Shown: piece by piece, positions 24,501 through 34,530 of the stretch | Layout of the letters: every line of letters begins with the position of its first letter | How positions within the stretch are numbered: the stretch's first letter is position 1 | NCBI GenBank assembly: GCA_037447655.1 | Contig: JBBHKE010000386.1 | Location: 62,501-126,500 of the forward strand | Length of the DNA: 64,000 bases | Source of the DNA: Zygnema cylindricum | Taxonomy: Eukaryota; Streptophyta; Zygnematophyceae; Zygnematales; Zygnemataceae | Reading direction: 5' to 3' | Program-made: the position numbers and the translations under genes | Notes under the pieces: model-generated | What the model saw: the letters and a program-made list of their open reading frames with translations, nothing else | The model's database searches: none | What the model was told of the DNA's origin: nothing

Positions 24501-26429
24501 TCTAAAGATAATAAATGACCTAACTGATTCCACCCTCAAAATCCCGGTTTTCGTTTAGGGTTACAAAAAGCTTGTGATATACCCATAGATTAAACACATG
24601 GATAAATCAGCGGCCATAGGGATCCCACTTTTTACCAGAGAATGCAGTAATCCCTCAAATATCCTGAAACATACATCCTTTCAATATCCTCACCTGTTCC
24701 ACTGTAATCCTCCGAAGAGGAGAACCTCCACCAATAGAAGCATAACCCTCTTGACTTTTGGGGGCCCTAAGAGTCGAAATGAATTGAGCCAAAGGTCGTT
24801 GAAGAAACTTTAGTAATCGAGGCAATCGAATAATGTCCTGCAAATGCAATACCGACAGTAGCCCACATTACATCTATAGAACAGAGTGTATAGACTGTTC
24901 TAAGACTGTATTGTACAGTAGGTACTTTAAGACCGTGTTTCTACTATATACGTATTTTAATTTGAACAATGTCGAAACACCAATTTTGACACAACAGATT
25001 TTAAATTCTTGTTTCTGGACGGTTGGAGTAGGTTCCTAAGGAGACCATTACACTAGCCGAAACTGCAAGCACATAGAAGAGACTGTAAACTACGTATAAT
25101 TGGTAGTGCCATGGAGCACTTTTCTTTCTAAACGCCAGTCGATATATACATCATACAGTTTGTACAAACTGAATAGTTCGACAAAGTCAACAGTTCGTAT
25201 GAAGTCAAATAGTTCCTAAAAAGTAACAAACTGTGTATTGCAGCTATTTTGCTCTACAATTTCATCGTGTTTAGCCTAGAGTCTCGACCAGACTAATCTT
25301 CTCATATCGATATAGGCTTAATCCACACAAAATTTAGTATGGAAAGCATTAACGAAGACCACAAATCCAGGCACACCATCAAGGATGAACCAGTTTAATT
25401 TTCTGTCCCTACAATTGTTATATCTAAACTAATTCCAATACCAACAATACTGAGTAATCAGGCTACAGGCCCGATCATTATGTTAACAAAAGCAGAACTG
25501 TCATTTGAGCCGTAGTTTAATGTGCAAAAACGTATGGAAATGCTAGATGGTTATCCCATGGTATAAGCATACTTAAGGTATTTACGGACATATTACAGGA
25601 TAAACACATGTAAAATTTTCCATACTTTTTTGTACCTTATAAAAATATGCTTTGAACTCCATTGTAGGCACGTTAATGATGACAGACAGACCTGGACTAG
25701 TCTTGTAAACACAGTATTAATTTTAAAGAACAAAAGAAATGATGGCCAATCCAGCCCAAAACAAAATAACATTTCTGCAAAAAGTCACAATTCACAAAAA
25801 AGTCATTTATGCAAAGAATTTGATGATGACAAACTTATCTCAAATGCGCTTATAAACCAGTATTAAACCTTACAAAAAATAAATTGATCATACTTCACTG
25901 TTCTTGGTAATCTTCACCAAATAAAAATTGCAGGCAGAGCTCGATGGCCAGAATGAAGATAACCAACCATTTTCATGTAATTAGCCAAAAATAGGTATTT
26001 TTCCCCATAAATAGCCCAGAAATAAGTCAATTTTATCATAAGCCTAGACTTAAGTCGCAAGAAGTAACACTACTTACGGGATCAGCAAAAAGGTTGAAAA
26101 GAAATGGTTGGACGTCGTCTAGAGTGTCTGGGCCTCCAAGATTTAAAAGCAACACTCCAACCTTCTCCCTCTCCTCCGCCTCCTGATTCTCTACAACAGG
26201 TCCAGCAACTGTTTCTGATACTGTCAAAGTCGCCAATGTTACTGACGACCTCCTCTTCCTCCTTCCCTTTCCTTCTCCCCCTTGTCTGTGATCATCAATT
26301 CCAGGAATTCTTGTTTTAAAAACGGATGTCCTTTCTCTCCTTTCTCGAATGCTCGACGAACAAGTCGCGTTGCTGGTTAACCTTTCATGAGAACCATCTT
26401 CCCCACTTAGGGCAAAGCGCCGGTTTTCC
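15365..26429 (-). CDS. FC2: Chloroplast ferrochelatase with C-terminal CAB-like domain
   Basis: Ferrochelatase inserts Fe2+ into protoporphyrin IX to make protoheme, in plastids. Minus-strand exons (high to low) are 26429-26078, 24837-24694, 23031-22930, 22486-22383, 21021-20895, 20291-20139, 19353-19253, 18625-18424 and 15589-15365. All have GT-AG borders and compatible phases. Family landmarks in order: [63 protein letters not shown] with the catalytic His, [17 protein letters not shown] with the catalytic Glu, and NWGRVPALG. The last exon adds a linker and an LHC/CAB motif ([16 protein letters not shown]), diagnostic of the plant and cyanobacterial FC2 type. Exon 26429 starts in phase 2, so at least one 5' exon with the start codon lies upstream; it was not firmly located. 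The N-terminal part, rich in Ser, Arg and Lys, fits a transit peptide. No disabling lesion is seen. Confidence 0.95.
15955..16480. repeat. Degenerate minisatellite (CAGTTCTTAACC type) in FC2 intron
   Basis: Around twenty imperfect repeats of a CTTAACCCGGTTCAGTT-like unit lie in the last intron of the ferrochelatase gene. Unit length varies between about 15 and 33 bases. Frames across it are by-products of the repeat. Confidence 0.6.
16890..17660. repeat. Degenerate minisatellite (AAAATACCCAATTTCC type) in FC2 intron
   Basis: Many imperfect repeats built from CTAAAATACCCAATTT and CAGAATTTTCTGAAATAC occur within the last FC2 intron. The CAGAA/TTTTCTG parts are self-complementary. The 144- and 100-codon frames here arise from the repeats. 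Confidence 0.6.
18196..18395. mobile_element. Mariner-like MITE remnant in FC2 intron
   Basis: Left terminus TA|CACCGTGTATCC and interior resemble the 196-bp element at 59625-59820 (TTTTTTCGCC, CTTCCCTTTC and ATTAACGCTAATAGAGATAC tracts). The right terminus is eroded. Confidence 0.45.
18424..18625 (-). CDS. FC2: FC2 exon: [11 protein letters not shown], catalytic Glu
   Basis: 202 bases; the first base completes the split Ser codon, and it ends in phase 0. Acceptor TTTGCAG, donor GTAAAT. Contains the active-site Glu region [13 protein letters not shown], and NWGRVPALG. Confidence 0.95.
19253..19353 (-). CDS. FC2: FC2 exon: [13 protein letters not shown]
   Basis: 101 bases, phase 0 in and phase 2 out. 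Acceptor ACGCAG, donor GTATGG. Ends in LLAVPI plus a split Ser codon. Confidence 0.95.
20139..20291 (-). CDS. FC2: FC2 exon: catalytic His, FFSAHGVP
   Basis: 51 codons, phase 0 at both ends. Acceptor GGATCAG, donor [14 protein letters not shown] holds the active-site His; [15 protein letters not shown] follows. Confidence 0.96.
20292..20470. repeat. ~30-bp minisatellite in FC2 intron
   Basis: Five to six imperfect copies of CACCAGCTGTAATCTCATTAA + TTTCTTTT, directly upstream (minus strand) of the catalytic-His exon and so within the branch-point and polypyrimidine region of that intron. Confidence 0.65.
20895..21021 (-). CDS. FC2: FC2 exon: [19 protein letters not shown]
   Basis: 127 bases; the first base completes an Arg codon with the previous exon, and it ends in phase 0. 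Acceptor TGGTCAG, donor GTTAGT. Contains [17 protein letters not shown]. Confidence 0.95.
22383..22486 (-). CDS. FC2: FC2 exon: [19 protein letters not shown]
   Basis: 104 bases, phase 0 in and phase 2 out. Acceptor GAACAG, donor GTTAGT. Contains [10 protein letters not shown] and [10 protein letters not shown]. Confidence 0.95.
22930..23031 (-). CDS. FC2: FC2 exon: [17 protein letters not shown]
   Basis: 34 codons, phase 0 at both ends. Acceptor CCTCAG, donor GTCAGT. It is too short and interrupted to stand out as an open frame but is clearly the family sequence around [16 protein letters not shown]. Confidence 0.95.
23085..23255. repeat. Polypyrimidine (CCTTY)n tract in FC2 intron
   Basis: About 170 bases of almost pure pyrimidine on the plus strand (CCTTCC/CTTTCC units), hence GA-rich on the gene's sense strand. 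Its right-hand end lies about 600 bases before exon 24694-24837 in genomic order, in the intron between that exon and 22930-23031. Confidence 0.8.
24694..24837 (-). CDS. FC2: FC2 exon: DIIRLPR to RRITVEQ
   Basis: 48 codons, phase 0 at both ends. Acceptor TTTGCAG, donor GTGAGG. Carries PLAQFIS and the [16 protein letters not shown] signature. Confidence 0.95.
26078..26429 (-). CDS. FC2: FC2 exon: transit-peptide region to FADP
   Basis: Acceptor TTTGCAG ends at 26430; donor GTAAGT begins at 26077. The frame is open from the first base (two bases of a split codon are supplied by an upstream exon) and no ATG that fits a start is required. It encodes a basic, Ser-rich presequence and then [15 protein letters not shown] and LFNLFADP, the start of the catalytic domain. 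Confidence 0.9.
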
Positions 26430-27863
26430 CTGCAAATTAAGATATAACTTTCTATGAAAATGAATTTTATACAAGCATTTAAGACTTAAAACTCAAAACC
26501 AAATACTTCTTTTTCAAATAATATAAGACTGGAATATGAGTTTTCCTGTAAAAAACAAACATTTCTAGCTTTAAAAAACAATTTATACAAGCATTCAAGA
26601 CTAGCTTTGTCTGCATAATCAACCGTTTCTTGCTATAAAAAAAAAATGTACAAGCATTATACCATCATTTAAGACCTGAAAGTGCTGATCTTTTTATCAA
26701 CCTTCCACTTGAAACAAAACAAACACCGGTTTACTATGCAGAATCTAATATTTCCTTCTGCGGATAACAATTTTATAAAGGCAATTAAGACCAATTTTTA
26801 GTCTGCAAAATCAAATATTTCTTTCATTGAAATATGATTTTTGTTAAAAATTTCAAACAATTTAGCCTTAGCTGTGCCTAACTTTCTATAAACCTGCTGA
26901 TGAAACATATAAGCGCCAAATTTGCCAGCAAGAAAAGCAGATACTTCTGTCTATGAAAAACAGCAGATTTCACAATTTGAAGTCCTGAATGTGCAAGCTG
27001 TCCATAAACCCTTCCCTGACGTAAATGTACTAGGCAAGTCAACCCTAAAATACTGGAACCCGAAATACTAAAACCCTAACCTACTGGAACCCCAATAGAA
27101 TTTGATCTGATAAACCGAGAGTTCCAATATTTACAGGCTTTTCACTTAACACTTTACCATAAAAAAAATTACTAGCATTAATAGGTCAGTTTTAGTCAAT
27201 TTGGCCAGTTTCTTCAATTTACACAATTTGGGTTCCACAGATCCTCATGACGTACTCGGCCTCTCCCTGTGGGCCGGTCCCCAAATTACCCCCCCCCCCC
27301 CCCCCCCCCTCTTCAATTTCTCTTAGCAATCTAAGTCAATCTAAGTCAATATAGTCAATGTAGTCAATTTGGTCTGGTGAAGTGACAGTGCTTGTACCGA
27401 AATGATGACGTCACAACAAGTGCCTGACACCTGGCCGTGACATCACGTTTTACCGTGACGTCACGCTTTACACCAAATTGCTCACTAGCACAAATGTGGA
27501 AGCCTGCAAAAATGAAAATCCAGCCAGAATAGTGCTACAGTTAAGTTTTTGAGAGAGACATATCTCTCACTCTCTCGCACACACTCACTCTCTCTGCCGC
27601 CCCCATCCCCTTCTCTCCCACCTTCTCTCTCTCTCTCTCTCTCTCGCCGTAGATCTTAATTAAATCAATCATTTTAGTGTAAAAAAGGATCCAAGAAACC
27701 AAAGGCAAAGGCATATCAACCTGCAGATCAACACAGTTAGTAGCGTTTAAAATTTAATCAGGTAAATTTAATCATTAATAAACGGAAACTGCTGCACGAA
27801 TCAATTTATGTAAAACAGAGCATATGAGGAACAAAAAGTCGTCATAGAAATAATAAAACTGAC
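26430..27863. other. 5' intron or upstream region of FC2
   Basis: AT-rich with a loose repeat built on TATACAAGCATTTAAGAC (26460-26830), a C-homopolymer (27289-27309) and a CT microsatellite (about 27551-27645). Three CRE-like palindromes lie at 27406-27463. No exon is seen apart from the adjacent candidate. Confidence 0.5.
27406..27463. promoter_or_regulatory. Cluster of three TGACRTCA boxes
   Basis: TGACGTCA at 27406-27413 and 27456-27463 and TGACATCA at 27438-27445. The last two sit in near-identical contexts (CCGTGACRTCACG). TGACGTCA is the classic binding palindrome of plant bZIP (TGA/C-box) factors. The position 5' of the ferrochelatase catalytic exons makes a regulatory role possible but unproven. 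Confidence 0.35.
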
Positions 27864-27917
27864 CGGCGATAATATCTGGAGTAATTGCATGACAGGATGG
27901 ATTCAGCAAAACCCTGC
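27864..27917 (-). CDS. Candidate upstream FC2 exon (tentative)
   Basis: A 54-base minus-strand segment has acceptor GTTACAG and donor GTCAGT. In the frame that fits the phase-2 start of exon 26429 it is open (QGFAESILSC...). It lacks a start codon, so a further 5' exon would still be needed. Support is limited to splice sites and phase compatibility; no conserved residues identify it. Confidence 0.25.
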
Positions 27918-28984
27918 CTGTAACCATCCTTTGGAAAAATATATGTGTATATATATACGTAAAAAACAATAAATTTGAAAACTGCTCTTTTGTAGGAAAA
28001 AAATATGTTAAAAATAGTACAAATTGCCTGTGCTTACAATTTTCCAAAGGAGTAAAAGACAAAATGGGAGATTAAAATTGAGATGCAACGAGAGAACAAT
28101 CAAAAAACCTATGCAGCTAAAAACAAAAGAGAAAAAGGGAAGAAGATTCTTCTCAAGAATAGAAAAAGTTTTCTCTAAAAGAATGTAACTTTTTATCAGG
28201 TCTGTATGCTCAGAAAAGGAGCGAAGAACTGTTTCCAGTATTGATTCTCTTTAGTAAAACTAAATAATGGATATACTGGTTCTGAATTATTCTAAGCCTA
28301 GCATTACGAGACGTGGCAAGAAACTGGCTGCCCACGCTCTCTGCAAGATGGTTCGTACTTCTGTCGACGTCTTTCGTGAGAATCAAGCTATGTTCGAAAA
28401 GTGCGTACATTTCATACAGTATCCCAAAATCAGGACACATGTCACAAAATACTTAAAGAAACATTTCCTGCGTACATTCTGTGCGGCAATTTCGTGCGTC
28501 CACATGAAAGTCCCAAAGCCCGGAATGGGAAGTTTGATTTTTTTCCGTAACATATTCGGACCTGGAATGAATTTTTCTCACGTTTTGATTGGAATACAAA
28601 GTTTTAAAGTGCGGAAAACATAAACATGCGTAAGAATTACGTATACTGTACAGTACTGTACTGTACTGTACTGTACTGTAGTGTTCACATGAAGGAGCAT
28701 CCACGTAGGCTTCTCATTATTTGGTTCGGGTATGGGGTGTTACGATATGTGACGCACGCATTCCAGGCGTGTGAGAAACCGATTTCCACGTGGTGTGCAC
28801 GAACTGTACAGACGTACACTTGTCAGATGCTCGCATTTCTGCATTGTGGATTTGTGACGCAGGGAGAAAGTGGATCCGAAGGTCGAGAGATGCGCGGAAC
28901 TGAAAGATCATGCCTCGCATCGTAATATTTTATACTTAATCATAAATTGATAATGGAGGAGTATAGTAACATGGAGTATGTCCA
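27918..28984. other. Intergenic, no gene recognised
   Basis: Contains a 118-codon plus-strand frame (28267-28623) without motifs and a (CTGTA)n microsatellite at about 28650-28682. If FC2 has a 5' exon it may lie here, but none can be named. Confidence 0.35.
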
Positions 28985-29345
28985 GGACACCGCTTATCTT
29001 ATAGTGTGGAGTACGGATGACATCCGTCCGTGCAAAATTGTACTTTTATAAATAAAAAAGTACAAATAATGATTTAATACAGGCCATTATCATGTAACTG
29101 CGTTTTAACAATCCGCGCAGTGCAAACATCATAGTGACGATAAACTGTACGTTTTGTCAGATTCTGTACGAATACCTTATTTACAGTAGAGGATATTAAC
29201 TTGCCAAATTAGAGTACACCGCATAAATTAGAGTAAATTCCTTTCGGAAACAGTTCTATCACATAAATTAGAGTAAATTACTCTAATTATTTTTTTCTCT
29301 TTTTTTACTCTAATTTTTTCATTACTCTAATTACGATGCGCGGTG
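28985..29345. mobile_element. Mariner-like MITE, 5' end eroded
   Basis: The right terminus CGATGCGCGGTG|TA is intact. The interior (AGTGTGGAGTACGGA, GTGCAAAATTGTACTTTTATA) matches copy 1 at 308-365. The left terminus (GACACCGCTTATC) is diverged. Confidence 0.55.
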
Positions 29346-29349
29346 TACT

Positions 29350-29545
29350 GAATCTTGCAACTTTTTGGCCCCGCGGGACCCCGGAGGCTCTCGGCACCCC
29401 TCGTCGAGGCGTCCACGTCGCCTCCCTCTCGTTTTGGAGTAACGACGCCTCGCGCCGCGAGGCGTATCGCCAACTGCGAACGCCACGCGAAACTACCGAA
29501 ACAATCCGTTCAACAACGGGAACCGCGGGACGTAACATTTTTCTG
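29350..29545. other. GC-rich island, coding status unknown
   Basis: About 195 bases of strongly GC-rich sequence in an AT-rich region, with a hairpin ACGCCTCGC-GCC-GCGAGGCGT near 29443-29465. Frames of 76-81 codons are open on both strands, as expected from composition, and no motif is recognised. It directly abuts a MITE end. Confidence 0.4.
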
Positions 29546-31108
29546 CCCATTTATTTGTTTTTTAGAAAATCATTTTGAAATTTGAAGTTGTTACAGATAC
29601 CTCTTTAAAACAAAAAAATCGATCGTCGGATGTTTTTCCAAATGTCTGCTCGTCTTTATTCTCACGCATCTGCTTTTCTTTATTCTCACGCATTCATTTC
29701 CTGCACTTCTCTTTTCTATCGTCATTTGTTTTCTCTCTCCGTGGTCACCATTTCTCTTTCACCTTTCCCGGTCAAATTTTAAAAACGATTTGATAAGGTA
29801 AGTCACTCACACTTCTATATTCTTGTAAGTGTGTCAATGAAAAGGTTTTAGATTTTGAAGGGAAAAGAAAACAAATATGGTTTACACTTGTTTAAATTTA
29901 TATAAACTTTTACTAATATTTGACATAAAAGCACCGTTTTATTTAAATATAGCTTCGTAACATGTTAAACATTTGTTTTTTTTGTTGTTGGTACCACTGT
30001 AGTATAACTATACTGTACTGTACAAAGTGTACTCCTGGAGGAAAATTAAACTGGCAGCTAGCAAAAAGTTTCCAGTAGAAAATGTACAGTTGGCGGAAAA
30101 TGTATATCTGTACAACTTGCAAAAAATGTAGCCAAATTGTACAACTGGCAGAAATGTATAAGTGTGAAGCTAGTATACATTGTAGAGCTAGCTGGTAGTG
30201 AAATTTAAATGTAGCTGACAGAAAAATAAAACTGTACAAAAAATGAACTACTTTCATGTGTCTCAACTCTATCAGCAATGAGCAGTGAGCAGTTTGGTTT
30301 GTCAATGCTTAATAATCTTGTCATACTCGTGAAAGACATAGTCGAAGTAGCAACAGACACCTTCGTGAAGAGTGATTTTTTGCTCTGAAATAAGTTGGTC
30401 TCAAAGTTACAAATGTCTGATTTGCCTTCTCAAGCTGGCCTGCAAGAAAACTTACTGTAACCTATTTTGCTGGAAAACGTATTTCTTATATCTTATTCAT
30501 GTTACATGGTTTATGGTTTTTGTTAATGCTTCTGTTTTTACTTTTGTCCCAACTTTTGCAAACTTTTTGTCGGGACTTTTGTAATATCTTTGTAAGACTT
30601 TTTGATGATTTTTTTGGGAGGTTTTTTTTACGACTTATAAGACATTTTGTGGCTTATGTGGGACATTTGTGGGCCTTTTGAGGGACTTTGGGGTTTTCAG
30701 ACAAATACCCTTTTACGAGGAATTTGTTTAAATCAAGAATCCAAAAGATGGTTGGAAAAAACGGCAATTCTTCTCGAGGAGTGGGATTGTGTTACTGAAC
30801 TCTCACTTAAATAAATTTGTGTATGTCACTAAAAACCCAACGGAAGTTGTTCTCGTTAATACAAAACTACGTAGTTTTGCAGAGAGTGATTTAAAAAAAA
30901 AATGAAGTTTTGTGTTATTATTGTTGACATCTTTGCATTTTTTTATTAATACTACGAAGTTTCGTAGAGAGTGATACAAAAAGAAAATGAAGTTTTTGTG
31001 TTATCATAATTAACACCTTTGTATTTTTGTTATATTTTTTTAGGTTGTTCTCACCATCACAATCTATCTCCACAATCATTTAAATATGGATAGTGCTCGG
31101 TTGCTCCC
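29546..31108. other. Intergenic with degenerate repeats
   Basis: Holds a degenerate array with GTACAACTGGCAGAAATGTA-like units (about 30040-30240), a G/T-rich array with GGGACTTTTGT-like units (30565-30690), and a ~90-100-bp tandem duplication (about 30856-30947 and 30948-31035; ACTACGTAGTTTTGCAGAGAGTGAT and its relative). No gene is recognised; a 120-codon minus-strand frame overlaps the first array. Confidence 0.5.
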
Positions 31109-31479
31109 ATGGCTGATAAAATTTCAAATCGACGTATTCTGAAATCCACGAATAGGGTTAGTTTAGCTCGTGTTAAGCACTTGAATGGCGAAAACATTGA
31201 AATCGAAAAAACAAAGAGAAAACGAAAAAACGAGGTGTACCTGCTGAAACGAGTGAAGGAAGAGGTGGGGATGGGGACGGGCAAGGATTAAGATTTCAAA
31301 ATAATGTTATATCTGGGAGGAAACTCGAGCCGGCCTCCTTTTGTCCAAATACCGAAAAAGCCAGACGAGAGGCTTTTTATAATATAAAAAAGACGATATT
31401 ATCTAATACATTAACACAGTACATGCTACGAATGCGAATTTGGAAGGTATTTCTAGCCTTTTAACTGTTTTGTGAATAT

Positions 31480-31975
31480 AATTTTTTTATTATACCGGTT
31501 ATAGTTTTCGTTATCTTTTGTGTGCATTAATAAAGTTTCAGTTTTTGGTATAATTAATGTGTACTATTACACTTATCCGGTTTTAGTAAGATTAGTATGC
31601 AATTTACAAACTTATCCGGTTTTAGTAAGATTAGTGTTCAATTTACAGTTTTCAGTTTTTAGTAAAATTATTGTGCATTTTACAGTTTTCAGTTTTTAAT
31701 ATTTTTAGTGTGCACCATTTTCGTTTTCAGTATCATCTGTGTGCATTATTACATTTTTTGGTATAATTAGTGTGTGTTATTAAAGTTTTCAGTTTTTATT
31801 AAAATAGAGTGCACTATACGGTTTTCATTTTGTAGTATAATTACTATGTGCTATTTCAGTTTTAGTTTTTAGTATAATTAGGGTTTGTTATTTCAATTTT
31901 CAGCTTTTACTATGATTAGCGTACACTATGACAATTTTCAGGACTTTGTATAATTAGCATGCATTATTACAATTT
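31480..31975. repeat. Degenerate ~45-bp repeat in first intron of Crypton-like gene
   Basis: About ten imperfect units of ATTAGTGTGCATTATTACA + GTTTTCAGTTTTTAGTATA, all within intron 1 (31447-32112). Confidence 0.65.
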
Positions 31976-33481
31976 ATTTTTTTTTCAACAAACAAGTGTT
32001 TTAAATAACATTAATTTTTAAAACGCCGTTGTTGTTTTGTGAGTGTTTTTAATCAGATTGTCAAACTTTGGGTGTTTTTTGTTTTATTTAACAACTATTA
32101 AATTGTTTACAGAAATGGTGGGCCGAGCAAGAAGAGAATATAAAGCCTGCAGTTTTTCCTGGGTATATAAAAAAAATAGATGGGAGAATAATCGGAAACC
32201 ATGGCCCAACAATGGATGAACCATGGTTGGCCACAATTGTAATTCAACAAGCGTCAGTAGACGCTTTTATTGTGGCGCATGAAAATCAGGTGTGTAAGCC
32301 ATACGGTTTTTATAAAGACATAAAAATCACTTATGTAAAAAGCAAAGAAATTCAAAAATACAGAGTGAAAGAGAAAAATATATGTAGATAGAAAATAATA
32401 AAAAGAAGGATAAAGAGATAGAGAGTTAAAAGCCATAAAACATAAGTAGAATTTTTTGTTGATGTTGTGCATGGATTTAGTTATTACGTTTTTGTACATT
32501 TTGTTTTTTTTGGCTTTGATTTATTTTGTTTGCATAATATTTATTATGTCTTTTTGTATTTTAGGGTTTATTTTTCTATGTTTTTTTAACTACAACCTCT
32601 GTTGTTTTGTTTTTTTATGTTTCAGCCAATGGGTTTCCTATCTGCGCTTATGAAAGCATTGATATTTTTTCAAAAAACACAGTGTAGGATTTTGGGGATA
32701 ACGCCAGAAAACATAAGAAAAGGTCCACGAACAGAAATGATTCTAAAAGGTATCGTTCGAGAGACGGGTATGAGATGTAAAAAACAATACCTAGATCGAC
32801 AATGCACGACAGTTAGTGACGGCTATAATGGAAAACAACTCCGAAATATGAGCATCAGGTGGCTTAAAGCCTCCGCTACATTAGAAAAGTTGCATGAAAA
32901 TATGCTTGTTCGTGCAATAACTTTGTTGACACATTTTGCAGCAGGTAGAGGTAATAGTGCTAGAGCCGTCAATTTGTGTGATTTGTTTTCGATGGAGATT
33001 GAAAGTGTGGGACCGACACCATGTCACATGTTAGGTTTCCTCGATATGAACTGGAAAACCAACAAGGTATGTGATGTAATTTCTTAAAAAAATTGGTGGT
33101 TTTTTGATAAATTTTGTGGTTTATATGTTTTGTGATCTTATTTTTGATTTTTTTGTTCCTTTATTATTTTTGGAGAGACATATATTGTTGATGTCGTTTT
33201 TTTGACACATTGAATAAGTTTTTTTTGTGTGTGATAACAGACTTCTCGGTTTGAATGCAGAATGGTCGTAAAGAACACTTAGGTGTTATCCAAAACAAAG
33301 ATTGGGGTGTTTGTCTAGTTGGCGGAATAGCCATGTGGCTTTTATATCTCTTTCATATGAAAGAAGGCACTAGTGGGGGCTGCCCAGATTTTTCCTCTAG
33401 AGAATCTTGGTAATGTTTCACAACCATCTCCTAAATTATTTTTGTTTTTTGCTTACCAAACATACTCACAAAGCCAGTTAC

Positions 33482-33580
33482 AAATTTAAAATTGAAACAA
33501 TTCTTATATATTCTAACTTTATTGTGAAATTTGAAATTGAAACAATTCCTATATATTCTAACCTTATTGTGAAATTTGTT
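33482..33580. repeat. ~50-bp tandem duplication in intron 4
   Basis: Two nearly identical copies of a unit containing AAATTGAAACAATTCYTATA and TATTCTAACYTTATTGTGAAA inside the intron between 33410 and 33597. Confidence 0.75.
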
Positions 33581-34139
33581 GACAATGTTTTGACAGAAAT
33601 GATTAGTATTTATTTCCAAAATCCTCCAACAACGAAAATCCATTGGACTATCATACTCATCTACGCCTCATACAAGCTATGTTTATAAGTTTGGATATCG
33701 TATCCAACTCTAAAACGCATGCGATGAGAGGTGCAGGAGCCATATCTGCAGAGAGCAACAGGTATTAAACTAAACATTCAATATTTGTTCTATTTGTTTT
33801 TTTTTGTAATAAAACTGTACGTTTTCATTTGTTGTAAAATTGTTTTTTTTTATACTTGAGTATCAATTTCAGTGCAGAGATATTAAAAAATAAATTGGGG
33901 TGAACAGGGCTTCAGAATCTCAAATAGCACGGTTAGGCCGTTGGGTCAGTGCTCATATGTACTTGTCATATTTGACATCAATACCTTTTGAGGTATTACT
34001 CGTACAAGCAGGATTTGAAAATGACAAGAATACATATATTTTACATCGAGATCGAGTTGATGTTCCGCAATGCCTCATTGAGCGTACTTTTCCTTGGGCA
34101 GATGATGCTTTAAGTGAAGTGAAAAAGGTGTGATTTTTT

Positions 34140-34530
34140 CTAGTACGAACAAGTAACAATAAAATGACAAAAAAAAAAGAATTGAAAATCACATGGAAAT
34201 ACAAATTGAAAGTGTGATAAATAAATTCGAAAAACTGAGAGAGAAAAACTGAAAAACATAAAAAACTAATAATCAATAAAAATAGAAAGACTGAAAAATT
34301 TAAAATCAGAAAATTAGAAACCTGAAAAACTGGTAATCAAAAAAATAGAATAATAAAAAAACTGAAAAACTGAAAATCAGAAAAACAAAAAACTGCAAAA
34401 CTGAAAAAACTGAGAAAATGAAAAAAAACAAAACAAACAAATAGAAAAGCATAAAAATAAAAAAACTTTAAAATTGAAAAACAAAACATATAACAAAATA
34501 GACAAAAGAAAAATAATAATAATGTTTAAA
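34140..34530. repeat. A-rich low-complexity intron (AAACTGAAAA units)
   Basis: Intron 6 of the Crypton-like gene is dominated by AAAACTGAAAAAC / AATCAGAAAA units. Confidence 0.7.

Noticed and set aside
27775-28062. 95-codon minus-strand frame as the ferrochelatase first exon
   Set aside because: Its ATG frame reaches the donor at 27864 in phase 1, which would give a stop in exon 26429; only another frame of the same segment is compatible.
28267-28623. 118-codon plus-strand frame
   Set aside because: No recognisable motif, and opposite-strand frames of similar length. Considered as an antisense ferrochelatase 5' exon, but no splice or sequence support.
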